From: Candidatus Saccharimonadota bacterium
Lineage (GTDB): Bacteria > Patescibacteriota > Saccharimonadia > Saccharimonadales > UBA4665
Reading direction: 5' to 3'
DNA: 64,000 nt
Assembly: GCA_025928155.1 (NCBI GenBank)
Contig: JAICKC010000002.1
Span: forward strand, 24,873-88,872
The notes under the pieces are model-generated. The model saw only the letters and a program-made list of their open reading frames with translations. It was not told where the DNA came from and ran no database searches. A program made the translations under genes and the position numbers. Below, one piece after another: positions 17,178 through 27,193 of the stretch. How positions within the stretch are numbered: the stretch's first letter is position 1; every line of letters begins with the position of its first letter.

Positions 17178-17750
17178 TCACTCCCTGGCGCGCGTAATCT
17201 GGGCAATAATCGTATTGATCTGCTCGAACGTGTGCTCAAGCGTGCCAGCCGCATCCAGATGGTAATCTGCACTTTGCATAACCTTATCTGTTTCGAACTT
17301 TAGGCCAGGTGCAATCTCGACAGCGTCATCGTCCCGCTCGTTCTGGATGAAAGTGGCGAAATCAGGAGGGTACTTTGCCGTGTCGGCGTGGTCTTGTGTA
17401 TGTGCGAAACGAGTTTCAGGAGGACAATCAAAAGCGATTTCGACGCCGCCTTCGCGGCGAAGCAGTTCAGCGTAGCGCACCACACGCATGTCATCGACAC
17501 ATAGCCGCTCCGTGTCGAGCGCAAGCGCGAGCTGCAGTGTATAGTCCCACCCGTGCTCTTTAAGCATACGAGCATGCGTGTTCGCATAGTCCGCCCGTTT
17601 TTCTAGTCTAATACCTTCTCTGGCGGCATAGTCGCGAATGACTGCGCTGAAGCTGAAGGGCGTAAAGCCATGTTTTTCTTGTAGGTAACGCGCGACAGAG
17701 GTTTTACCACTACCTGGGTGACCGACTAATGAGATAAGGATTTTTTGCAT
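17178..17750 (-). CDS. P-loop nucleotide kinase-like protein
   Basis: ISLVGHPGSGKTSVARYL Walker A. Confidence 0.65.
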   Translation of the reverse strand: MQKILISLVGHPGSGKTSVARYLQEKHGFTPFSFSAVIRDYAAREGIRLEKRADYANTHARMLKEHGWDYTLQLALALDTERLCVDDMRVVRYAELLRREGGVEIAFDCPPETRFAHTQDHADTAKYPPDFATFIQNERDDDAVEIAPGLKFETDKVMQSADYHLDAAGTLEHTFEQINTIIAQITRARE

Positions 17751-17778
17751 TAGCTCATAGTACCACGCCCGAGCGGTT

Positions 17779-18447
17779 TTAAGCGGGCCCGGCTTTGTGG
17801 GCGTTTTTCGCGCGCCACTTGGCAATTTCGCCGTGGTGGCCAGTGAGCAGTACTTCCGGAACTTTCAGGCCGCGGAAGTCTTCGGGGCGAGTATACTGCG
17901 GAAACTCGATGTTTTCGTCGTCATCTTGGAACGACTCGATTTCGGCGCTGGTTTCGCCACCGAGCACGCCAGGCAGCAGCCGCACCACGCTATCAATAAG
18001 GATCATAGCCGGCAGTTCACCGCCGGTCAGCACGTAGTTACCTATGGAGTACTGGCGGTCGACCCACTGCGTGATGCGCTCGTCGTAGCCTTCGTAGCGC
18101 GGAGATACGATGATTAGACCACGACCCTGTTGCCCGGCAGCGGCAATCTCTTTAGCATCGGACTGTTTGTAGGTCTTGCCGCGCGGCGTCGGTAGCAGTA
18201 CCAGGGCGTCCGGATCATTTTGCCGGGCTTGCTCTATAGCCGCCACGACGGGGTCGGGTTTGAGCAGCATACCATCACCGCCGCCGTACGGCGTATCGTC
18301 CACTGTTTTACGCGGTCCCAGGCCGAAGTCGCGGAGGTTTATAAAGCTATAGTCAGCTATGCCGCGGTCAGCCGCTTTCCACAGCATACTACTACCGAGC
18401 ACGCCTTCAAACATTTCTGGGAATAGTGTAATGACTTGGATCTTCAT
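17779..18447 (-). CDS. trmD: tRNA (guanine-N1)-methyltransferase
   Basis: MKIQVITLFPEMFEGVLGSSM...YVLTGGELPAMILIDSVVRLLPGVLG. Confidence 0.95.
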   Translation of the reverse strand: MKIQVITLFPEMFEGVLGSSMLWKAADRGIADYSFINLRDFGLGPRKTVDDTPYGGGDGMLLKPDPVVAAIEQARQNDPDALVLLPTPRGKTYKQSDAKEIAAAGQQGRGLIIVSPRYEGYDERITQWVDRQYSIGNYVLTGGELPAMILIDSVVRLLPGVLGGETSAEIESFQDDDENIEFPQYTRPEDFRGLKVPEVLLTGHHGEIAKWRAKNAHKAGPA

Positions 18448-18453
18448 ATCGAG

Positions 18454-19275
18454 TTACGCTCCCAGCATCTCAAGCAATTGCCCCTTCCAGGCGGGCAGAA
18501 AGTCGGGTCCAGGGCATGGCGTTTTACTATTTACCTCATTGTGCCCTAGTAAGGTATTGGGGTGTATGTTTACATCATCGTAGTTACTCGTGATGATATG
18601 CTTAACGCCCTCAAGCTCAGCAATACTAGGCGGCCTATGCGACAAATCGCCATCTATGCATACGGCCACACTGCTACAATTAACATCCCAATTACCGGCC
18701 TGCCAGCCGGTTTCGTCATCCCGCAAGTAGCGTGTCGGTTGGCCGTCAGCTCCGACCATATGATGGTAAATCCAAAATACCTGGTTGCCATCAGAGTCCT
18801 GGTGACCGGAGTGCATCAATGGCTGCGCCGCTATACGGGGCGCATCATCTTCCGGAGGACGAGCATATTCTGGAACGTACAGGCGGAGCAGCTCCATCGC
18901 GCTATGGTATCCCGGACGTGTAGGCTGCGGGCTCTTCGAGTGATGGAGTACAATCCGATCCACCGGTTGTCGTTCACGGTCCCAGTCCACACCTTCACCC
19001 ACGGGTGCCATAGAGACTTGCCTGGTAGCCAGTAATTCTTCAAAAGCCAGGTAGGTGACATGCTTGGGATGAGATTTAGCCGGTTGCCGGCCGTTTAACT
19101 CAACATCGCCAACTGCCAAGAGAGTCGCATTAGCCAAACGCAACACGCTACTCAGCTGTCTCGGTCGTGCGTATAGGTGACGCTCAGAGCCGATTTGTCG
19201 ATACCAATAGGGATCTGCTGTAACCTCGGCCCACTGGCGTACCTGCCGGCCCATAAGCCGCTCGCTGAATTGCAT
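18454..19275 (-). CDS. N-acetylmuramoyl-L-alanine amidase (amidase_2/PGRP)
   Basis: VDRIVLHHSKS...WIYHHMV...NSKTPCPGPDFLP. Confidence 0.75.
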   Translation of the reverse strand: MQFSERLMGRQVRQWAEVTADPYWYRQIGSERHLYARPRQLSSVLRLANATLLAVGDVELNGRQPAKSHPKHVTYLAFEELLATRQVSMAPVGEGVDWDRERQPVDRIVLHHSKSPQPTRPGYHSAMELLRLYVPEYARPPEDDAPRIAAQPLMHSGHQDSDGNQVFWIYHHMVGADGQPTRYLRDDETGWQAGNWDVNCSSVAVCIDGDLSHRPPSIAELEGVKHIITSNYDDVNIHPNTLLGHNEVNSKTPCPGPDFLPAWKGQLLEMLGA

Positions 19276-19322
19276 AAGCTAACTATACTGTTTTTTGGGC
19301 GACCCCGCTACCCTTCACGATC

Positions 19323-19355
19323 AAAAAGAACCGGGGTAGCAGCCGGTTCTTTTTT
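19323..19355. terminator. Bidirectional terminator
   Basis: AAAAAGAACCGG / CCGGTTCTTTTTT. Confidence 0.8.
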
Positions 19356-19476
19356 ACACATAAAGCTCCCACCTTTGGTGGCTCGCGGATGAGCTTGTCG
19401 TGTTTATTTTTGGTTCCACTTCATGTGAAGCTTAAGCAGTATTGTACGGGACCGCCTGGCTCCGTGCAAGCAGATT

Positions 19477-19953
19477 CTAGATATCCAAGTCGTCGAGTTC
19501 GGCGAGTTCTTGGCGGGTTCGGGCGACAGCGTCGCTGGCGGGTTTAACCACATTCTCTTCTGCTTTGATTTCGGCAGGCTTTTCAGCCCCTTTAACAGCA
19601 GGCTTCGGCACAGTAGCGTCCTGTGCCGAATCGTCAGATTGGTCGTCGTCATCGCTTGCAACAGCTGGGGCACCGGCTGATACGCCGCGCTCACTTTCAG
19701 GCTTGTCAACATCGACAATCTTGAGGTTATAGCGGGCTTCGTTTTTAGTGCCGAGGGCGCGCAGCAGCGTACGCAGAGACTGCGCTGTGGCGCCACGCTT
19801 CCCAATCACACGACCGAGGTCGTCAGCATCGACCGTCAGCTCCAGTAGAACACCCTTTTCATCTATCCGGCGGTCCACCCTAACACCGTCGGGGTTATTT
19901 ACGAGCGACTTTACAATGTACTCAACAAACTGTTGGTCTATACTGCTAGCCAT
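19477..19953 (-). CDS. khpA: KH domain RNA-binding protein (KhpA-like) with acidic tail
   Basis: DDLGRVIGKRGATAQSLRTLLRA. Confidence 0.8.
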   Translation of the reverse strand: MASSIDQQFVEYIVKSLVNNPDGVRVDRRIDEKGVLLELTVDADDLGRVIGKRGATAQSLRTLLRALGTKNEARYNLKIVDVDKPESERGVSAGAPAVASDDDDQSDDSAQDATVPKPAVKGAEKPAEIKAEENVVKPASDAVARTRQELAELDDLDI

Positions 19954-20067
19954 CGGTGAATGCCTCCTTCTCCGTAACTAACGCGCATTATAACAAAAGC
20001 GTAATGGCGTCCTAGCGTAATATTTCACATTATACACGAAAAAACCTTAAGCACTTTGTTTGCTGGC

Positions 20068-20487
20068 CTATTCAGCAGGCTTTTCAGTTTCTTCGGCGAC
20101 CGGGGCTTCCGGCTCGGCAGCAGCTTCAGCTTTTACAGATGCCGCTTCAGCCGGAGTCTCTACTGGCTCTTCTTTGGGCTGATTGCGGCGGAGCTTCTCG
20201 GGGTTGCGGAGCTTGCCCGCCTTTTCGGCAGACGCCTTTACCCACTTCGGCAGCTTGACGCCTTCCGCGGTCAGCAAGCGCGCTACACGCTCAGACGGCT
20301 GGGCGCCGTGAGACAGATAGTGCTCAGCGCGCTCCTTGTTAAGAGTAGTTACCTTGGCATGCGGGTCATACGTGCCCACTTGGGCGACGATTTTACCGCT
20401 GGTAGGGGTCCGGCGGCTGTCCTGAACGACAACCCGGAACTGAGCGTGGCCCTTGCGGCCGGTACGCTGCAAACGGATTACTAACAT
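20068..20487 (-). CDS. rpsP: 30S ribosomal protein S16
   Basis: MLVIRLQRTGRKGHAQFRVVVQDSRR. Confidence 0.95.
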   Translation of the reverse strand: MLVIRLQRTGRKGHAQFRVVVQDSRRTPTSGKIVAQVGTYDPHAKVTTLNKERAEHYLSHGAQPSERVARLLTAEGVKLPKWVKASAEKAGKLRNPEKLRRNQPKEEPVETPAEAASVKAEAAAEPEAPVAEETEKPAE

Positions 20488-20547
20488 CCCTGTCCTTTCG
20501 GTTTAGTTAATGCAGCTATTTTACACCGTTCCACCTCTGTTGTCAAC

Positions 20548-21240
20548 CTATTGATACTGCTTGAGGGCATCGGTGGCAGCGGCGACTTGGGCGGCCTGCT
20601 TGCTCGGGCCTTGGCCCTGACCCTTCTGCCGGTCATCCACAAAGACACCGACCGTGAATACTTTGTCATGGTCGGGCCCTTCTTCGCTTAAAACACGGTA
20701 CTGCGGAGTGGATTCGCCCTGACTCTGTACCATCTCTTGCAAGTGACTCTTGGGGTCCATCCAGCTGCCGGTTTTAAGGATGTCGTCAAAGGTGCTCAAG
20801 ATGTTATCGGTAATAAATTGCTTGGCGGCTTCGTACCCCTTATCTAAATAGAGAGCCCCGGTCACCGCCTCGAAGCTGTTCGCCAAAATTTGCGCGCGAG
20901 CCCGCTCGGTACCGCGTTTCTCGCCACGGCTCAAGCGTAGCAGCGGTTCAAGCCCAAGTCGTTCTGCTGCCGCTCCGATGCTTTCAGTACGCACCAGGGC
21001 ACTGCGCCAGTTGGTTAGAATGCCTTCCGGCTCACTGTAATTACCGTACAGATACTCTGTCACCACAAGCTCAAGCACTGCGTCGCCCAAGAACTCCAGA
21101 CGCTCGTTATGTTCTTTGACGGTGCTACGATGTTCATTCAGGTAGCTGCGGTGCGTGAGTGCGGTTATGAGCAAATCAAGCTGCTCAAACTCGCCGCCCA
21201 GTTTATCTTTTGCCAGCTGTTGGTATGCGCTTGTGTCCAT
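20548..21240 (-). CDS. rnc: Ribonuclease III
   Basis: HNERLEFLGDAVLELVV; C-terminal dsRBD. Confidence 0.95.
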   Translation of the reverse strand: MDTSAYQQLAKDKLGGEFEQLDLLITALTHRSYLNEHRSTVKEHNERLEFLGDAVLELVVTEYLYGNYSEPEGILTNWRSALVRTESIGAAAERLGLEPLLRLSRGEKRGTERARAQILANSFEAVTGALYLDKGYEAAKQFITDNILSTFDDILKTGSWMDPKSHLQEMVQSQGESTPQYRVLSEEGPDHDKVFTVGVFVDDRQKGQGQGPSKQAAQVAAATDALKQYQ

Positions 21241-21242
21241 AT

Positions 21243-21776
21243 TTATAGTTTTTGTTCCCTTATCTTTTTCATGCCAAGCAGCATCAGTTTGCCAATGTCT
21301 TCATAGGCGATACCATCCACCGCCTGAGTGGCTGGCAGCCATTGGATATCGCTCAGCCAATCTTCGGGGTGCAGGCGGTCGGTGTTGCCCAGACCTTGCA
21401 CTAGATAGATATGCATGGTCATGAGCACTAAGGTGTGATTGCGACGGTAGCGGAAGTTAACCTTGCCGAGCCATTCGCGCACCTTCATCTCCTGCAGGCC
21501 GGTTTCCTCGGTGATTTCGCGAGCCGCCGTGTCCTTGGGCTCTTCGTTGGGTTCCACGTGCCCCTTGGGGATAGTCCAACGGTTCTTGGCGTCTTTGATA
21601 AGCAGGATTTCCAGTTCGTTAGTTTTGGCGTTACGACGGAACACCACACCGCCGCTGGTGGTTTCGTGGACGACCTCTTCAATCGCCGGGCGGCGCGTTA
21701 CAAACTTACGGAAGCCCTCGATAGGCTTCTTGGCGACGTCCAGCGGCCGCGCTCGATGCTTTTTGCGAGCCGCCAC
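21243..21776 (-). CDS. NUDIX hydrolase
   Basis: GHVEPNEEPKDTAAREITEETGL Nudix box. Confidence 0.9.
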   Translation of the reverse strand: MAARKKHRARPLDVAKKPIEGFRKFVTRRPAIEEVVHETTSGGVVFRRNAKTNELEILLIKDAKNRWTIPKGHVEPNEEPKDTAAREITEETGLQEMKVREWLGKVNFRYRRNHTLVLMTMHIYLVQGLGNTDRLHPEDWLSDIQWLPATQAVDGIAYEDIGKLMLLGMKKIREQKL

Positions 21777-22273
21777 TAAGCCGCCTCTTTGCTTTCCGTT
21801 GTTTCGGCTGGCTCCTCACCAACCTTGGCCGACGGTGGCGTCGTATCGCCCTGCTTGTTTTTGAGGGCCGTGCCCAGCACGCCGTTCACGAACTTGCTGG
21901 AATTCTCGCCGCCAAAGGCCTTGGCGAGCTCCACGGCTTCGTTTATGGCCACTTTGGGTGGTACGTCCTGCTCGTAGGTCAATTCGTAGAGTCCGATACG
22001 CAGCACGACCCGGTCCATGCGGGCGATTTGCTCGATAGGCCATTCGGGCGCTAGCGGGCGCAGTTCTTCATCGAGTTCCTTCTCGTACTTAGCAACGCCG
22101 CGCACCAGCTCTTCTATGAAAAAGACATCGTCGACAGTAGACTCGTAGCGTGTAATGTTGCGCTTGAGCACCTGTCCGAGGTCAAATGACTCGTCTTCGG
22201 CTTCGCGGCGAAAATCCTGCTCATAGAGCGTCTGGAGGGCGACGATGCGGCCGAGATGGCGGTTGCTTGCCAT
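21776..22273 (-). CDS. nusB: Transcription antitermination protein NusB
   Basis: [14 protein letters not shown]...[26 protein letters not shown]. Confidence 0.93.
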   Translation of the reverse strand: MASNRHLGRIVALQTLYEQDFRREAEDESFDLGQVLKRNITRYESTVDDVFFIEELVRGVAKYEKELDEELRPLAPEWPIEQIARMDRVVLRIGLYELTYEQDVPPKVAINEAVELAKAFGGENSSKFVNGVLGTALKNKQGDTTPPSAKVGEEPAETTESKEAA

Positions 22274-22299
22274 ACCTGTTAACTCCTATCTGAGGGAGA

Positions 22300-22455
22300 T
22301 TACTTAACGGCAGCCAGTTTCTTGCCGCTCTCGCGGCGAGTCGTGTACGCCTTGACTGGTGATTTTTTATTAACCGCGCGGGCCAATTTGACCACCAAGT
22401 GGCTGCGGCGAGCACCGGTGGCGCGGGGGCTGGTGCGTTTCTTTGGTTTACCCAT
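22300..22455 (-). CDS. rpmF: 50S ribosomal protein L32
   Basis: MGKPKKRTSPRATGARRSHLVVKLARAVNKKSPVKAYTTRRESGKKLAAVK; below ORF cut-off. Confidence 0.75.
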   Translation of the reverse strand: MGKPKKRTSPRATGARRSHLVVKLARAVNKKSPVKAYTTRRESGKKLAAVK

Positions 22456-22627
22456 GATGTGCTAACTCCTTTTCATAGAGTTCTTTATGCTAGTAATTGC
22501 CCTGTATTATACCCTGTTTTGCCCTTCATCTCAACCTCAGTTATGCCGCAAAAGAAGTATTCTATACCGTTACCGCAGCTTGGCTCCTAACAGAGTAGCC
22601 GGTGAAACCTTAACAGGGGTGGATCTA

Positions 22628-22656
22628 TTGACAATAATTTATACTTATGCTATTAT
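22628..22656 (+). promoter_or_regulatory. Sigma70-like promoter
   Basis: TTGACA-17 bp-TATTAT. Confidence 0.75.
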
Positions 22657-22735
22657 AAAGATACTTTCGTTGAGGCGATTTACTCCCTCCGGAAGCACCT
22701 TGACAAGAGAAGAATACGGAAGAGACCAGTCTTAC

Positions 22736-22791
22736 GAGTCTGGGGTAGTGTGTCTGAGTGTATAGCCGCTCATGCCTACCACCCCGGACTC
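22736..22791 (+). repeat. Leader stem-loop
   Basis: GAGTCTGGGGTAGT / ACCACCCCGGACTC. Confidence 0.6.
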
Positions 22792-22883
22792 GCAACCAGC
22801 GAGACTACGGCCATCGATACCCTCTATGGGTCTCGATTGGAACCAGCACCACCGCCAGCAGTACTCACGATTAAGGAACGGAC

Positions 22884-23489
22884 ATGCAGATCAACCCACG
22901 CAGGTTTACGCGCAGGCAGCTGATCGGCTTCCTGATGGTCCTCCTCGGCATCGGCATGCTCGGCAGCGCCGCCGCAGTCATCGCCGACAGCAGCAACACG
23001 TCCGCGCAGGGCAGCTCGGTAACCAGGAGTGCCCCAAGCGCGTGCGAGCTGCTCCGCGGCGGCGAGGCACTCACTACCAGTGGCGAGCAAGTCACCTTGA
23101 CGCCGAAACAGCTCACCGGCAACGCCTGCCAGTACACGGGACACGGCTACACGGTCACCTTTGTCGTCAAGGCACATAATGCCCCCAAGGCCTATGCCGA
23201 CGACTACCAGTCCGCTGACAACACCGGCAAGAACCCACAGCAGCTCAGCAGTAAGGACAACGTCGGCCCTAATCAGTTCATTAATGCCTATCAGGCGTTT
23301 GAGGTCTTGGCCGTCGGCTCCGACACCATCGAGTATCTGACCACCTTCCGGCCCACCACAACCACTGGCGGCATCACCGAGTCGAGCTCCACGTCCATAT
23401 GGATAGCCATCGTCATCACAAGTAGTAACGCTAGCATCGCACACTCACCGCTGTCGCTCAAGATCCTGGCCTCCAGGAGTTCCTGGTAA
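22884..23489 (+). CDS. Putative secreted/anchored protein of an isolated hairpin-flanked module
   Basis: MQINPRRFTRRQLIGFLMVLLGIGMLGSAAAVIADSS signal/TM. Confidence 0.65.
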   Translation: MQINPRRFTRRQLIGFLMVLLGIGMLGSAAAVIADSSNTSAQGSSVTRSAPSACELLRGGEALTTSGEQVTLTPKQLTGNACQYTGHGYTVTFVVKAHNAPKAYADDYQSADNTGKNPQQLSSKDNVGPNQFINAYQAFEVLAVGSDTIEYLTTFRPTTTTGGITESSSTSIWIAIVITSSNASIAHSPLSLKILASRSSW

Positions 23490-23559
23490 CCACGCCGTCG
23501 GTCGACGTCTCCGACGCCTCACGCGCCTGAGACCGACCGCTTCCACCCCTTCTCCTGCC

Positions 23560-23627
23560 TACACACCCCTCTCTACGCTCACGCAAGTGAGATTCCCGTC
23601 AAACGGAAAGAGATCAAGGGGTGTGTA
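23560..23627 (+). repeat. Stem-loop downstream of 22884..23489
   Basis: TACACACCCCT / AGGGGTGTGTA, internal CTCAC-GCAA-GTGAG and TTCC(C)GT-CAA-ACGGAA. Confidence 0.75.
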
Positions 23628-23643
23628 TTCATGTCCGGACAGT

Positions 23644-26127
23644 TTATTTGACAACAAAGTTCAGCAATTTGGCAGGAACGTAGATGGTTTTTATGATTTG
23701 TTTGCCCTCGAGGTTGGCAGCAATTTTGGTATCGGCACAAGCCAGCTCAACAGCTTTTGCTTCATCGGCCTCCGCCGGGGATTGTACTGTACCGCGCAGT
23801 TTGCCGTTGATCTGTACTGCTATGGTCACTGTGTCCTCCACCAGGTATTTCGCGTCATATATGGGCCACTGACTAGTATGGATCGAGCCTTCATGACCCA
23901 GCTGTGCCCACAGTTCTTCGGTCATATGCGGGGCAAAGGGCGCCAGCAGCTGCAGCGTAGTCTTCAGAGTTTCTTGCCATACTACGCTGCCAAGCGGCAC
24001 TTCAGCCTTTAGTTTGTACAGCTCGTTGGTCAGTTCCATGAGTGCAGCGATGGCGGTGTTAAAGCCCATGTCGGCCAGGTCGTCGCTCACTCGCTTAGTG
24101 GCTCGGTGCACAGCCCGACGCACTGCTTCATTGTCGCCGTCCGTTTTTTCGGTGCTCACATGTTCCTGCACTAAGTTCCAAATACGCTGCAGGAAGCGGA
24201 AACTACCGCCCATTCCCTCGACGCTCCAGTTAGCGCTCTGGTTCCACGGGCCGATGAACAGCTCCATGATACGGATGCAGTCGACGCCGTAGCCCTGCTC
24301 GATGAGCTCATCAGGTTGGATGGCGTTGCCTTTGCTCTTGCTCATTTTTTGGCCGTCAGGCGCCAGGATCATGCCCTGATTACGGAGCGCTTTGAACGGT
24401 TCGCCGAAGTCAATCAGCCCTTCATCCTGCATCACCTTCGTCCACATGCGGGCGTACAGTAGGTGCATCACCGCATGTTCTGCACCACCGATGTAATCAT
24501 CCACAGGCAGCCAGAATTTGACTTTGTCAGCATCAAACGCCTTTTGGCCGTTGTGCGGGTCGGCAAACCGCAGAAAGTACCAACTGCTGCAAGCAAAGCC
24601 GTCCATAGTGTCGGTTTCGCGCTCAGCATCGCCCCCACATTTCGGGCACATCACGTTCACGAACTCTGGCACGTTGGCCAGTGGGCTGCGGCCGTCGCCG
24701 CTCGGCTCAAATTTCTTGAGCTCCGGTAGGGTAACCGGCAGCTGGTTTTCGGGCACCGGTACGATGCCATCTTTCGGGCAGTGGATCATCGGGATCGGCG
24801 CACCCCAGTAACGCTGGCGACTGATCAGCCAGTCACGCAAGTGGTAACTGTGCACACGCTTGCCCATACCATGCTCAACCATGTAGTCCTTGATCCTCTC
24901 GGTGGCGCCCTGGATACTCATACCATCCAGAAAGCCGGAGTTCACCATTTTGCCGGCATGCTCCTGCACCTGCTTGGCCTCAGTGATTGGCCCATCGTCG
25001 CCGTTTTCACCCACGACAACACGCTTGATGGGCAAATCAAATGTCTTGGCAAACTGGAAATCGCGCATGTCGTGTCCGGGGACACCTACCACAGCGCCGG
25101 TACCGAACCCGGCCAGCACGAAGTCACTTACCCACACCGGCATCTCTTCGCCGGTCAGTTCGTTTTTAACATACAGCCCAGTAAATACGCCTGTTTTCAA
25201 GCGGCCTTCTTCTTGGCGCTCAACCTCACTTTTGGCCAGCGACTTTTGTACATAGTGTTCCACGGCTTGCCAGTGTGACGAGCCAGTTCTGGGCACGATT
25301 TCTTGCTGCATCACTTTGCGCACAAACTCGTGCTCAGGGGCCAGTACTACGAAAGTGGCACCAAAGTTGGTATCGGGTCGGGTCGTGAATACCGTAATTG
25401 ACTCATCTGTTTTTGCATTGGTGACGTTGTAAGTAATATTAATGCCTGTTTTGTGGCCAATCCAGTTGCGCTGCATGCTCTTGATGCTGTCCGTCCAGTC
25501 GAGGTCGTCCAGATCTTTCTCCAGCTGGTCGGCATAGTCGGTAATTTTGAAAAACCACTGCTTGAGTGCCTTTTTTTCGACTTCAGAACCACAGCGCCAG
25601 CAGCGACCGTTCTCCACCTGTTCGTTAGCCAGCACGGTTTTGTCGACCGGGCACCACCACTGCAAGCTCTCCTGGCGGTACGCCAGCTCGCGTTTATAGA
25701 GCAGGAGGAAGAACCACTGCGTCCACTTGTAGTAATCCGGGTCAGATGACGTAACCTCGCGGCTCCAGTCATAGCTGAAGCCCATGGCCGTCAGCTGCTG
25801 CTTAAACTTGCCGGTGTTTTCGGCAATGGCCTGCTGGGGGCTGACGCCCGTCTTGATTGCATAGTTTTCGGCTGGCAGACCGAACGCATCCCAGCCCATT
25901 GGGTGCAATACATTGTAGCCGTTCATACGCGCGTGACGGCTAACAACATCACCTATGGTGTAATTGCGCACGTGTCCGACGTGCATAGCCGCACCACTGG
26001 GGTAGGGAAAGTACTCTAGGATATATTTTTTGGGCTTGGCCGCATCTTCGCTGGCCTCGTAAATTTTGTCGGCCGCCCACTTTTGTTGCCACTTGGGTTC
26101 AATCTCTTTCGGGTTGTATCGTTTCAC
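23644..26127 (-). CDS. leuS: Leucyl-tRNA synthetase
   Basis: YFPYPSGAAMHVGHVRNYTIGDV; KMSKSKGN. Confidence 0.97.
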   Translation of the reverse strand: MKRYNPKEIEPKWQQKWAADKIYEASEDAAKPKKYILEYFPYPSGAAMHVGHVRNYTIGDVVSRHARMNGYNVLHPMGWDAFGLPAENYAIKTGVSPQQAIAENTGKFKQQLTAMGFSYDWSREVTSSDPDYYKWTQWFFLLLYKRELAYRQESLQWWCPVDKTVLANEQVENGRCWRCGSEVEKKALKQWFFKITDYADQLEKDLDDLDWTDSIKSMQRNWIGHKTGINITYNVTNAKTDESITVFTTRPDTNFGATFVVLAPEHEFVRKVMQQEIVPRTGSSHWQAVEHYVQKSLAKSEVERQEEGRLKTGVFTGLYVKNELTGEEMPVWVSDFVLAGFGTGAVVGVPGHDMRDFQFAKTFDLPIKRVVVGENGDDGPITEAKQVQEHAGKMVNSGFLDGMSIQGATERIKDYMVEHGMGKRVHSYHLRDWLISRQRYWGAPIPMIHCPKDGIVPVPENQLPVTLPELKKFEPSGDGRSPLANVPEFVNVMCPKCGGDAERETDTMDGFACSSWYFLRFADPHNGQKAFDADKVKFWLPVDDYIGGAEHAVMHLLYARMWTKVMQDEGLIDFGEPFKALRNQGMILAPDGQKMSKSKGNAIQPDELIEQGYGVDCIRIMELFIGPWNQSANWSVEGMGGSFRFLQRIWNLVQEHVSTEKTDGDNEAVRRAVHRATKRVSDDLADMGFNTAIAALMELTNELYKLKAEVPLGSVVWQETLKTTLQLLAPFAPHMTEELWAQLGHEGSIHTSQWPIYDAKYLVEDTVTIAVQINGKLRGTVQSPAEADEAKAVELACADTKIAANLEGKQIIKTIYVPAKLLNFVVK

Positions 26128-26299
26128 AATCTAATAATCTCGCTTATCTGTTACTAGGAATTATACTGGAGCGTTACAAAATTGCCCTACCGGGCGAGGA
26201 GGAGACTGAGCCGGATCGTGTGCGTACTCATAGTGTCTACTACTATATCATATTTTTCATAACTCAATCCAGGTAGCGGGTGGTATACTTTGTACACCT

Positions 26300-27193
26300 A
26301 TGGCAAACGTTACTGTTTTGTGCGGCGGCACGTCGGCCGAACGCGAAGTGTCTCTACGTTCCGGCGCGGCGGTAGCGGAAGCCTTGAAAGCCGCAGGTTA
26401 CGAAGTTACTGTGCTCGACCCGGCCGTATCCTCTCTCGACAAGATGATGGCTTGTGATGCCGTTTTTCCAGCTCTGCACGGTACTGGCGGCGAAGACGGC
26501 GCTATCCAATCCGCACTAGAAGAGGTGAACGCACACTACGTCGGCTCCGATTCGACCGCCTCGCGCCTGTGCTTTGACAAGTGGCAATACCGGCAGCATA
26601 TCACTGCAGCCGGCCTACTTATGCCGGAGGGAGCGCTCGTGCACGCACAGACCTACCATGAGCACCGGCTGGCGGCTCAACCGTATGTGCTTAAGCCAGT
26701 GGCTGGCGGCTCAAGTATCGACACGTTCATAGTACGTGATCCTGAGCATCCACCGCACGGCATAGCCGAAGTATTCACCCGCTATGCGACCATGCTTATG
26801 GAGCAGCTCATTGCGGGCACAGAACTGACCGTGGGTGTTCTGAACAACCAAGCACTGCCGGTCATAGAGATCATTCCTCCGAAAGATAGCGAGTTCGACT
26901 ACACTAATAAATACAACGGCGCCACCCAGGAACTCGTGCCGCCCAAGCACGTCAGCGGCGACTTGCAGCGCAAAGCCCAAGCGCTTGCTCTCCAGGCGCA
27001 CCAGTTCACCGGCTGCCGTGATCTTTCGCGTACTGACATTATGCTCGACAAAAAAGGGCAACTCTATGTGCTCGAAACCAATACGCTGCCCGGCTTGACC
27101 AACCAGAGCCTACTCCCCAAAGCAGCTCATGCCGCCGGCCTTGATATGCCCGCCCTCTGTAAGCAGCTCGTTGAAATGGCGCTTGCGCGCTAA
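26300..27193 (+). CDS. ddl: D-alanine--D-alanine ligase
   Basis: VLCGGTSAEREVSLRSG...LETNTLPGLT. Confidence 0.93.
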   Translation: MANVTVLCGGTSAEREVSLRSGAAVAEALKAAGYEVTVLDPAVSSLDKMMACDAVFPALHGTGGEDGAIQSALEEVNAHYVGSDSTASRLCFDKWQYRQHITAAGLLMPEGALVHAQTYHEHRLAAQPYVLKPVAGGSSIDTFIVRDPEHPPHGIAEVFTRYATMLMEQLIAGTELTVGVLNNQALPVIEIIPPKDSEFDYTNKYNGATQELVPPKHVSGDLQRKAQALALQAHQFTGCRDLSRTDIMLDKKGQLYVLETNTLPGLTNQSLLPKAAHAAGLDMPALCKQLVEMALAR

